Source: Ramlibacter sp. (GTDB taxonomy: Bacteria; Pseudomonadota; Gammaproteobacteria; Burkholderiales; Burkholderiaceae). Taken from it: a stretch of 7,415 nucleotides of DNA. A program made the position numbers and the translations under genes. This document shows, in pieces, positions 1 through 5,325 of this stretch (the stretch's first letter is position 1; each line of letters opens with the position of its first letter). The stretch lies in contig JACMQP010000068.1 of assembly GCA_014376915.1 (NCBI GenBank), positions 1 through 7,415 on the forward strand, given 5' to 3'. The notes below the pieces were generated by a model. The model saw only the letters and a list, made by a program, of their open reading frames with translations. It made no database searches and had not been told where the DNA came from.

Positions 1-312
1 GTGCTGTCTGTGGTGACGCTCGAGTCCGCCGGCAAGATGGCGGTCCCTCGGTCGCTGTGCTTTGTCGGCGACATCTCCTACACGGTCTACCTGTCGCACG
101 TGCTGGTGCTCGGGACCATTGGACGGCTCTGGCAGCTGACGACGCCAGTGCCCGACAGTCTGGGCGACAACACGCTGGCCGTGCTGCTGATGCTGGCGGC
201 AGTCCTGGTGTATGGATGGCTCGGCTTCCGGCTGGTCGAACAGCCGCTGCTGCGCGCATCGCGCCGCCTGCGGGCGAGGTGGTTCGGCCGCGCGCTGCTC
301 CCATCGGAGTAG
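1..312 (+). CDS. Acyltransferase-3 family membrane protein, C-terminal fragment (5' end outside window)
   Basis: This is the last ~103 residues of an integral-membrane acyltransferase of the acyltransferase-3 (OafA/YrhL-like) type. These enzymes move acyl groups, often acetyl, onto cell-surface polysaccharides or other envelope molecules. The reading frame is open to the left edge, and the GTG at base 1 is probably an internal valine rather than the true start. What is seen: a GDISYTVYLSHV block at residues ~23-34, typical of a late membrane helix in this family; a hydrophobic helix at ~58-76; then RLVEQPLLR at ~77-85, matching the family's conserved end of the [FY]R[FL][IV]E[RKQ]P kind; then an Arg-rich cytoplasmic tail ending at TAG. 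The acyl acceptor cannot be named, because the catalytic N-terminal part is missing. The family call is firm; the function is known only at family level. Confidence 0.88.
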   Translation: MLSVVTLESAGKMAVPRSLCFVGDISYTVYLSHVLVLGTIGRLWQLTTPVPDSLGDNTLAVLLMLAAVLVYGWLGFRLVEQPLLRASRRLRARWFGRALLPSE

Positions 313-381
313 TACGAACTGCTCGTCGTGCGTGCATTGCGTCCCATCTGCGCCACTCGCCTGTACAGCAATGTTTTCTTT

Positions 382-394
382 GTGACTTATTCAC
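382..394. promoter_or_regulatory. Perfect GTGA-N5-TCAC inverted repeat in an AT-rich island
   Basis: GTGACTTATTCAC forms a perfect 4-bp inverted repeat with a 5-bp spacer. It lies in the only AT-rich patch (about 370-394) between the acyltransferase and the TPR-like gene. It could be an operator half-site pair for the downstream gene. It is shorter than the CRP/FNR arrangement, where the two halves are 6 bp apart (TGTGA-N6-TCACA), so I do not assign it to that family. A four-base repeat can arise by chance. No convincing -35/-10 pair was found beside it. Confidence 0.2.
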
Positions 395-447
395 CTCCGG
401 CGCCTCATCCGCTCTGGGTAGGATGGGTTGGCAATCAAACACAACTT

Positions 448-453
448 CTGGAG
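448..453 (+). promoter_or_regulatory. Ribosome binding site CTGGAG for the TPR-like gene
   Basis: GGAG at 450-453 lies 5 bases before the GTG at 459 and is the only good Shine-Dalgarno sequence near the possible starts. The ATG at 423 has only a GGG four bases upstream, and the ATG at 480 has none. It therefore favours the GTG start. Confidence 0.5.
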
Positions 454-458
454 CCGGC

Positions 459-1577
459 GTGCCACAGCAATGCGGCGCGATGTCCGCAGCAGGGGACATC
501 CGCACAACAGCGCAGCAATCGAATCTCGCCACGCTCGCCCTTTCGGGTGAGCCGGCCCAGGCGCAGCCGCCGCTGCGGGCGCGCTCGTCCTCCATCGTCA
601 ACGGCCTGACCCGGCACGATCTGCTGTCGGCCCATGCTGCGCTGCGCATCGGCAAGACGCGCAGGGTCCGGCGGCTGGCGCAGCGCGCGTTGGTGCGCGG
701 CGCCCGCGCCGACGACCGGTCCACGCAGGCCGAGGCGGCGCTGGTCCTGAGCCACGCCTATGTCCTCGAGTCGCGTTTCAGCCTCGCGCGATTGACCAGT
801 GCGCGTGCCAGCCGCCTGTTCGTCGCCGATTCCAATGCCACCGGCCAGGCCGAAGCACTGGCCATCCTCAGCTACAGCGCCAGCGCGCTCGGACTGGACG
901 CGCAGGCGCTGCAGGCCGCCGACGACGGCATCGCGCTGCGCCACGCTTCCGCTGCGCCGCTGGGCCACGCCTGCGGCATGAACTACCTTGGCGTGGCCTC
1001 GTTCTGGGCCGGCGACTTCGCCACCGCGCGCCGCGTGCTGGAAGCTTCCATCTGGTTCGCCGACCAGGCCGGCGACGCGTCCGTGGGCTTCCAGCCGCTG
1101 GTGAACTTGTGCTTTGTCGAAGTGCTGCGCATCGTCGACGCCGAGCGCAAGGTTCACGGCGGCGCCGCCGACCTGTCCGAACTGGAACAGCTGGTGTCGC
1201 GGGCGCGGACCATGGCCGCCACCGGCAAGGTTGGCTGCTTCAACCCGGGCATCCGCGACATCGCTTTCGTTTTGCTTGATTTCAGCTGCTGCTTCATTGC
1301 CAGCCGCTGGGGCCACACCGAGGCGGCGGACGCTTTCTACCTGGCCTGCCTCGAACGGTCCCGCCGGCTGCCGGCCAACAGCTGGCTGCATGCGGTGCTC
1401 TGGTGGGCCCGGGCCGAGCGTGCCATCGGGTATGGCGACATCGACAAGTCCATCGCCTCGCTCGAGGCCATGGCCGAGGCGGCGCGTTGCGGCGAGCATG
1501 CGCAGTTGCAGGCGCTGGCCGCCACCCTCGAATCCACCCTCAGGCCGGCGCTCAACCAGTGGGACAGCCGCAGTTGA
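459..1577 (+). CDS. TPR-like helical-repeat protein without output domain
   Basis: This is a predicted soluble, cytoplasmic protein of about 372 residues made mostly of paired amphipathic helices rich in Ala, Leu and Arg. Helical hairpins resembling degenerate tetratricopeptide repeats can be traced: counting from the GTG start, roughly residues 51-80, 89-120, 128-160, 175-203 ([20 protein letters not shown], the clearest TPR-like unit), and again 285-360. The first ~45 residues are low in hydrophobics and look disordered; no signal peptide or membrane helix is seen. From memory, similar repeats form the sensory N-terminal half of TPR-GGDEF proteins in Burkholderiales, but the frame ends here with no GGDEF, kinase or DNA-binding domain. 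It may be a stand-alone scaffold or a truncated relative. Possible starts are ATG 423, GTG 459 (preferred because of GGAG at 450-453) and ATG 480; the frame is open further upstream, but that part overlaps the acyltransferase. It ends 19 bp from the convergent ppsR stop. No specific function is assigned. Confidence 0.72.
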   Translation: MPQQCGAMSAAGDIRTTAQQSNLATLALSGEPAQAQPPLRARSSSIVNGLTRHDLLSAHAALRIGKTRRVRRLAQRALVRGARADDRSTQAEAALVLSHAYVLESRFSLARLTSARASRLFVADSNATGQAEALAILSYSASALGLDAQALQAADDGIALRHASAAPLGHACGMNYLGVASFWAGDFATARRVLEASIWFADQAGDASVGFQPLVNLCFVEVLRIVDAERKVHGGAADLSELEQLVSRARTMAATGKVGCFNPGIRDIAFVLLDFSCCFIASRWGHTEAADAFYLACLERSRRLPANSWLHAVLWWARAERAIGYGDIDKSIASLEAMAEAARCGEHAQLQALAATLESTLRPALNQWDSRS

Positions 1578-1599
1578 GCCGGGCCCCGCAGGGCGCTCA
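1575..1599. terminator. Bidirectional hairpin spanning both convergent stop codons
   Basis: TGAGC (1575-1579) pairs with GCTCA (1595-1599). Inside it GCCC (1583-1586) pairs with GGGC (1591-1594) around a CGCA loop, leaving a 3-base bulge. The outer arms contain the stop codons of both genes: TGA of the TPR-like gene and, on the other strand, TGA of ppsR. No T tract follows on either side, so it is a candidate bidirectional termination or mRNA-end-stabilising hairpin rather than a classical intrinsic terminator. Confidence 0.35.
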
Positions 1600-2418
1600 G
1601 TACTCCAGCCGCTCGGGCTGGATCTCCTGCAGGATGGTGGTGGCGATCTCCTCGATCGACTTGGTCGTCGTGGACAGCCAGCGGATGCCCGAGCGCCGCA
1701 TCATGGCTTCGGCCTCGGCCACTTCGTTGCGGCAGTTCTCCAGCGCCGCGTAGTTCGAGTTGGGTCTGCGCTCGTGGCGGATCTCGGCCAGCCGCTCCGG
1801 CAGGATCGACAGGCCGAAGATCTTCTTGCGGTGCGGCTCCAGCGCCGGCGGCAGCTGCCGACGCTCGAAGTCTTCCGGGATCAGCGGGTAGTTCGCCGCC
1901 TTCAGGCCGTGCTGCATCGCCAGGTAGAGCGATGTCGGCGTCTTGCCGCTGCGGCTCACGCCCACCAGGATGACGTCGGCCGATTCGAGGTCGCGGTTGG
2001 ACTGGCCGTCGTCGTGCGCCAGGCTGAAGTTGATGGCCTCGATCCGGTCGTGGTACTGCTGGCTCTTGCTGACGTCCGAGAAGCGGCCGATCCGGTGGTT
2101 GGACTTCATCCCCAGCTCGATCTCCAGCGGCCGCACGAAGGTGCCGAACATGTCCAGCAGCATGCCTTTGCAGCCTTCCTCGATCACCTGCAGAATTTCC
2201 ACGTTGACCAGCGTGGTGAAGACGACCGGCTTGCGGCCCTCGAGTTCGGCCGTGTGGTTGATTTGCCGCACCACCTGGTGAGCCTTGTCCACGCTGTCGA
2301 TGAACGGCAGCCGCACGTGACGCGGCTTGAATTCGAACTGGGCCAGGATCGCGTTGCCGAAGGTTTCGGCCGTGATGCCGGTGCCGTCGGACAGGAAGAA
2401 AACGGTACGGGTGTGCAT
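1597..2418 (-). CDS. ppsR: Phosphoenolpyruvate synthase regulatory protein (PEPS kinase/pyrophosphorylase)
   Basis: This is a bifunctional regulator of PEP synthase (DUF299/PSRP family). In this family it inactivates PpsA by ADP-dependent phosphorylation of a threonine near the catalytic histidine, and reactivates it by phosphate-dependent removal of that phosphate, releasing pyrophosphate. It is cytoplasmic and 273 residues long, the normal full length. What is seen: the N-terminal [12 protein letters not shown] block (residues 7-18); the P-loop-like [15 protein letters not shown] (153-167); the YPLIPEDF segment (177-184) just after it; the HDDG stretch at 135-138; and a C-terminal TTKSIEEIA (251-259). 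It reads away from its target gene ppsA across a 189 bp shared intergenic region. The ribosome site is weak (AGG within ACAGGCGATCC before ATG), which fits modest expression. All conserved blocks are intact and the start agrees with the family's N-terminus. Its target triad Thr-Cys-His is present in the adjacent PpsA, so the pair should be functional. Confidence 0.97.
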   Translation of the reverse strand: MHTRTVFFLSDGTGITAETFGNAILAQFEFKPRHVRLPFIDSVDKAHQVVRQINHTAELEGRKPVVFTTLVNVEILQVIEEGCKGMLLDMFGTFVRPLEIELGMKSNHRIGRFSDVSKSQQYHDRIEAINFSLAHDDGQSNRDLESADVILVGVSRSGKTPTSLYLAMQHGLKAANYPLIPEDFERRQLPPALEPHRKKIFGLSILPERLAEIRHERRPNSNYAALENCRNEVAEAEAMMRRSGIRWLSTTTKSIEEIATTILQEIQPERLEY

Positions 2419-2474
2419 GGATCGCCTGTCAGGTTGCCGGGCCGGCGTCGGCCGGAACGGGACACGGCGACGCC

Positions 2475-2480
2475 TACAAT
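2475..2480 (+). promoter_or_regulatory. Putative -10 element of the ppsA promoter (TACAAT)
   Basis: TACAAT matches the sigma-70 -10 consensus at 5 of 6 bases in an otherwise very GC-rich stretch, and would start transcription near 2487. The sequence 17 bp upstream (CCGGAA) is a poor -35, so an activator may be needed. Confidence 0.45.
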
Positions 2481-2487
2481 GACCGCA

Positions 2488-2493
2488 ATTATC
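2488..2493 (-). promoter_or_regulatory. Putative -10 element of the ppsR promoter (GATAAT on the minus strand)
   Basis: Read on the minus strand, these bases are GATAAT, 5 of 6 matches to the -10 consensus, with a predicted start near 2481 and a ~60 nt leader to the ppsR ATG. No clear -35 is seen. It lies only 7 bp from the ppsA -10, so the two promoters would overlap. Confidence 0.3.
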
Positions 2494-2596
2494 GATTCAA
2501 GCCATGCACCGCTCCGGCCACCTCGAACAAAAACAAAGCCGCAGCCCGTGCCATGCGCCAGCGCGCCCCGTCCGCGCCCGTCAGGTTTCAACTTCC

Positions 2597-2600
2597 GGAG
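2597..2600 (+). promoter_or_regulatory. Ribosome binding site GGAG of ppsA
   Basis: GGAG is followed by 7 bases and then ATG at 2608. This fixes the start of ppsA, although the same frame stays open for about 1.5 kb upstream. Confidence 0.75.
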
Positions 2601-2607
2601 TTTTCCC

Positions 2608-5001
2608 ATGTCTGCACTGTTCGATGCGACCGCCCTGGTCGTTCCGTTTGAAAACCTGAGAATGAGCGACGTCGAGGCGGTCGGCGGCAAGAACGCCAGC
2701 CTCGGCGAGATGATCTCCCAGCTGCCCCAGGGGGTTCGCGTGCCGACGGGCTTCGCCACCACCGCCCACGCCTTCCGCCAGTTCCTCGCCCACGGCGGGC
2801 TGGCCGACCGCATCGAGAAGCGACTGACGACCCTCGACACCGAAGACGTGCGCGCGCTGGCCGCCGCCGGCGCCGAAATTCGCGGCTGGATCGAAGCCCA
2901 GCCCTTTCCGGATGACCTCGATCAGAGCATCCGCACGGCGTTCAAGGCGCTCGAAGCCGCCAATGTCGGGGCGAGCTTCGCCGTGCGTTCGTCGGCCACC
3001 GCAGAAGACCTGCCGGACGCGTCCTTTGCCGGCCAGCAGGAAACCTTTCTGAACGTGATCGGCATCGACGAGGTGCTGCACAAGATGCGCGAGGTGTTCG
3101 CCTCGCTGTACAACGACCGTGCCATCAGCTACCGCGTCCACAAGGGCTTCGCCCATGCCGACGTCGCCCTGTCGGCCGGCGTGCAGCGCATGGTCCGCAG
3201 CGACCTCGGCGCGGCCGGCGTGATGTTCACCATCGACACCGAGTCGGGCTTCGACCAGGTGGTGTTCATCACCTCCAGCTACGGCCTGGGCGAGACGGTG
3301 GTGCAGGGTGCGGTGAACCCCGACGAGTTCTACGTCCACAAGCCGATGCTCAGGGCCGGCAACCGGGCCGTGATCCGCCGCAACCTGGGTTCGAAGCTGA
3401 TCCAGATGGTGTTCACCACGCCCGAAGAGAAGCGGGCCGGCGGCAAGCTGGTCAAGACGGTGGACGTGGCGCTGGAGCAGCGCAACCGCTACAGCCTGAC
3501 CGACGCCGAGGTGGAACAGCTGGCGAAGTACGCGCTGGTGATCGAGGAGCACTACCAGCGTCCGATGGACATCGAGTGGGGCAAGGACGGCAGCGACGGT
3601 CAGATCTACATCCTGCAGGCCCGGCCCGAGACGGTGAAGAGCCAGCAGAACGGCAAGGCCGAACTGCGCTACAAGCTCAAGGGCAGGGGCAACGTGATCG
3701 TCGAAGGCCGCGCCATCGGCCAGAAGATCGGGACCGGCCCGGTGCGGCTGGTGCACAGCCTGAGCGAGATGGACAAGGTGCAGGCCGGCGACATCCTGGT
3801 GACCGACATGACCGACCCGAACTGGGAGCCGGTGATGAAGCGGGCCAGCGCGATCGTCACCAATCGGGGCGGCCGCACCTGCCACGCGGCAATCATCGCG
3901 CGCGAGCTCGGCATCCCGGCGGTGGTCGGCTGCGGCGATGCCACCGAGAAGCTCAAGGAAGGGACCCTGGTCACGGTGAGCTGCGCGGAGGGCGACACCG
4001 GCTTCATCTACGACGGGCTGCTGGAGACCGAGGTCAGCGAAGTGCTGCGCGGCGAGATGCCGCCGATCAAGACCAAGATCACGATGAACATCGGCAACCC
4101 GCAGCTGGCGTTCGACTTCTGCCAGCTGCCCAACCACGGCGTCGGCCTGGCGCGGCTGGAGTTCATCATCAACAACATGATCGGCGTCCATCCCAAGGCG
4201 GTGCTTGACTATCCGAACGTCGATGCCGATCTGAAGAAGGCGGTCGAATCGGTGGCGCGCGGCCATGCGTCGCCCAGGGCGTTCTACGTCGACAAGGTGG
4301 CCGAGGGCGTCGCGACGATCGCGGCGGCGTTCTGGCCCAAGCCGGTGATCGTGCGGCTGTCGGACTTCAAGTCCAACGAGTACCGAAAGCTGATCGGCGG
4401 CTCGCGCTACGAGCCGGAAGAAGAAAACCCGATGCTGGGCTTTCGCGGCGCGTCGCGCTACATCAGCGTCGAGTTTCGCGAGGCCTTCGCGATGGAATGC
4501 GAGGCGATCCGGCGCGTGCGCGAAGAGATGGGCCTGGTCAACGTGCAGGTGATGGTGCCGTTCGTGCGCACCCTGGGCCAGGCCGACCGCGTGACGCAGC
4601 TGCTGGCGCAGCAGGGCCCCAAGCGCGGCGAGAAGGACTTGAAGGCCATCATGATGTGCGAGGTGCCGAGCAACGCCATCCTGGCCGACGAGTTCCTCGA
4701 GTACTTCGACGGCTTCTCGATCGGCTCCAACGACTTGACCCAGCTCACCCTGGGCCTGGACCGCGACTCGGGGCTGGAACTGCTGGCCGCGGACTTCGAC
4801 GAGCGTGATCCGGCCGTGAAGGCCATGCTGTCCCGCGCCATCAGGGCCTGCACCAGCAAGGGCAAGTACGTGGGCATCTGCGGCCAGGGGCCCAGCGACC
4901 ATCCGGACTTCGCCCAGTGGCTGGTGGACGAGGGAATCGAGTCGATCTCGCTCAATCCGGACAGCGTGATCGCCACCTGGAAGCAGCTGGCCGGCGGCTG
5001 A
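2608..5001 (+). CDS. ppsA: Phosphoenolpyruvate synthase (pyruvate, water dikinase)
   Basis: This enzyme converts pyruvate, ATP and water to phosphoenolpyruvate, AMP and phosphate, the entry step to gluconeogenesis from pyruvate, lactate, alanine or C2 compounds. It is cytoplasmic and has 797 residues, close to the E. coli enzyme. Domains in order: an ATP-grasp nucleotide-binding part (~15-345) with [10 protein letters not shown] (26-35), [11 protein letters not shown] (126-136) and ILQARPETV (335-343); a swivelling phosphohistidine domain (~370-470) with GGRTCHAAI, where H426 is the phosphorylated histidine and T424 the expected PpsR target; and a C-terminal PEP/pyruvate-binding barrel (~485-790) with GFRGASRY (611-618), metal-ligand E685 in [17 protein letters not shown] (704-713) and catalytic C758 in [11 protein letters not shown]. 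All key residues are present. The start at 2608 is set by GGAG seven bases upstream and by the family N-terminus. It is divergent from its regulator ppsR and is followed after 63 bp by the symporter pair. Confidence 0.99.
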   Translation: MSALFDATALVVPFENLRMSDVEAVGGKNASLGEMISQLPQGVRVPTGFATTAHAFRQFLAHGGLADRIEKRLTTLDTEDVRALAAAGAEIRGWIEAQPFPDDLDQSIRTAFKALEAANVGASFAVRSSATAEDLPDASFAGQQETFLNVIGIDEVLHKMREVFASLYNDRAISYRVHKGFAHADVALSAGVQRMVRSDLGAAGVMFTIDTESGFDQVVFITSSYGLGETVVQGAVNPDEFYVHKPMLRAGNRAVIRRNLGSKLIQMVFTTPEEKRAGGKLVKTVDVALEQRNRYSLTDAEVEQLAKYALVIEEHYQRPMDIEWGKDGSDGQIYILQARPETVKSQQNGKAELRYKLKGRGNVIVEGRAIGQKIGTGPVRLVHSLSEMDKVQAGDILVTDMTDPNWEPVMKRASAIVTNRGGRTCHAAIIARELGIPAVVGCGDATEKLKEGTLVTVSCAEGDTGFIYDGLLETEVSEVLRGEMPPIKTKITMNIGNPQLAFDFCQLPNHGVGLARLEFIINNMIGVHPKAVLDYPNVDADLKKAVESVARGHASPRAFYVDKVAEGVATIAAAFWPKPVIVRLSDFKSNEYRKLIGGSRYEPEEENPMLGFRGASRYISVEFREAFAMECEAIRRVREEMGLVNVQVMVPFVRTLGQADRVTQLLAQQGPKRGEKDLKAIMMCEVPSNAILADEFLEYFDGFSIGSNDLTQLTLGLDRDSGLELLAADFDERDPAVKAMLSRAIRACTSKGKYVGICGQGPSDHPDFAQWLVDEGIESISLNPDSVIATWKQLAGG

Positions 5002-5008
5002 TCTTCCA

Positions 5009-5035
5009 GCCGCGCTGGCAAACCCCTAGCGCGGC
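5009..5035 (+). terminator. GC-rich hairpin after ppsA
   Basis: GCCGCGCT (5009-5016) and AGCGCGGC (5028-5035) form a perfect 8-bp stem. It can be extended inward by a G-U and a G-C pair, leaving a 7-base loop. It starts 7 bases after the ppsA stop. No T tract follows, so it may be a weak or factor-assisted terminator, or a 3'-end stabiliser that sets ppsA and symporter levels apart. Confidence 0.45.
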
Positions 5036-5049
5036 AGGGCGGTGGCCGG

Positions 5050-5058
5050 TGCGATGAT
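5050..5058 (+). promoter_or_regulatory. Candidate extended -10 promoter just before the DUF4212 gene
   Basis: TGCGATGAT has the TGn extension followed by GATGAT (4 of 6 matches to TATAAT). The predicted start, about 7 bases later, falls on the A of the ATG at 5065, so the mRNA could be leaderless. This would explain the lack of a clear Shine-Dalgarno site. The motif is weak, and read-through from ppsA is the alternative. Confidence 0.25.
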
Positions 5059-5064
5059 CGTGCC

Positions 5065-5325
5065 ATGGTCGATCCCCAGGCTCAGGAGAAACACGACCCG
5101 CGCGTGCTCGCCCTGAAGGCCGGGTTGCTGGCGGTATGGGCCGGTATCAGCTTCGTCTGCTGCTTCTTCGCCCGTGATCTCTCGTTCATGGTCGGCGGCT
5201 GGCCATTCAGCTACTGGATGGCGGCGCAGGGCGCGGTGCTGGGCTTCATCGCCATCGTGGTGGTCTATGCGACGGTGATGCGGCGGCTGGCGCCGCAGGA
5301 CTCGCTGGAATCGCCCGATGCGTGA
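5065..5325 (+). CDS. DUF4212 small subunit of a sodium/solute symporter
   Basis: This is a small inner-membrane protein of 86 residues with two predicted membrane helices (about 17-36 and 49-72), a charged N-terminus (EKHDPR) and a short polar C-terminus. Its length, its two-helix plan, the FMVGGWPFSYWMAAQG stretch between the helices, and its position directly before a large symporter gene match the DUF4212 family (putative sodium:solute symporter small subunit). Members are consistently encoded next to VC_2705-type transporters. Its biochemical role is not established; it probably assembles with or stabilises the large subunit. The stop codon overlaps the next start by 8 bp (ATGCGTGA), so the two genes should be translationally coupled. 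No good ribosome site precedes the ATG; GATGAT just upstream may instead be a promoter element. The start is supported by the usual short charged lead before helix 1. Confidence 0.92.
   Translation: MVDPQAQEKHDPRVLALKAGLLAVWAGISFVCCFFARDLSFMVGGWPFSYWMAAQGAVLGFIAIVVVYATVMRRLAPQDSLESPDA

Larger units (their letters stand above)
2419..2607. promoter_or_regulatory. ppsR-ppsA divergent intergenic regulatory region
   Basis: These 189 bp separate the two divergent starts and must hold promoters for both genes. A good plus-strand -10 (TACAAT) and a minus-strand -10 (GATAAT) lie within 19 bp of each other (2475-2493). Next to the ppsR start is a GC-rich hairpin, GGCCG (2440-2444) with CGGCC (2449-2453), which would sit in the ppsR leader RNA. 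From 2525 to 2545 there is an A-rich run on the plus strand, within the presumed ppsA leader of about 120 nt. No riboswitch is recognised. Confidence 0.6.

Noticed and set aside
382..394. CRP/FNR binding site at the GTGA...TCAC palindrome
   Set aside because: The two halves are 5 bp apart instead of 6, and the outer bases do not match. It is kept only as an unassigned inverted repeat.
57..422. Upstream extension of the TPR-like frame
   Set aside because: It overlaps the well-conserved acyltransferase C-terminus in another frame and reads as Arg/Ala-rich shadow sequence. Better starts lie at 423, 459 and 480.
435..1499. 354-codon open frame opposite the TPR-like gene
   Set aside because: Its Gly/Arg/Gln-rich translation has no domain. 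The plus-strand frame shows coherent amphipathic helical repeats and is the better coding choice.
1114..2607. Long in-frame extension upstream of ppsA, giving a 1295-residue reading frame
   Set aside because: The extension runs antisense through ppsR and over the TPR-like gene, has low-complexity Arg/Pro/Ala composition, and matches no PEP synthase domain. The real start is ATG 2608 with GGAG seven bases before it.
2581..4902. 773-codon open frame on the minus strand opposite ppsA
   Set aside because: It is a shadow frame caused by high GC at third positions. Its His/Ala/Gly/Arg-rich translation has no domain, and it lies wholly against a conserved enzyme gene.
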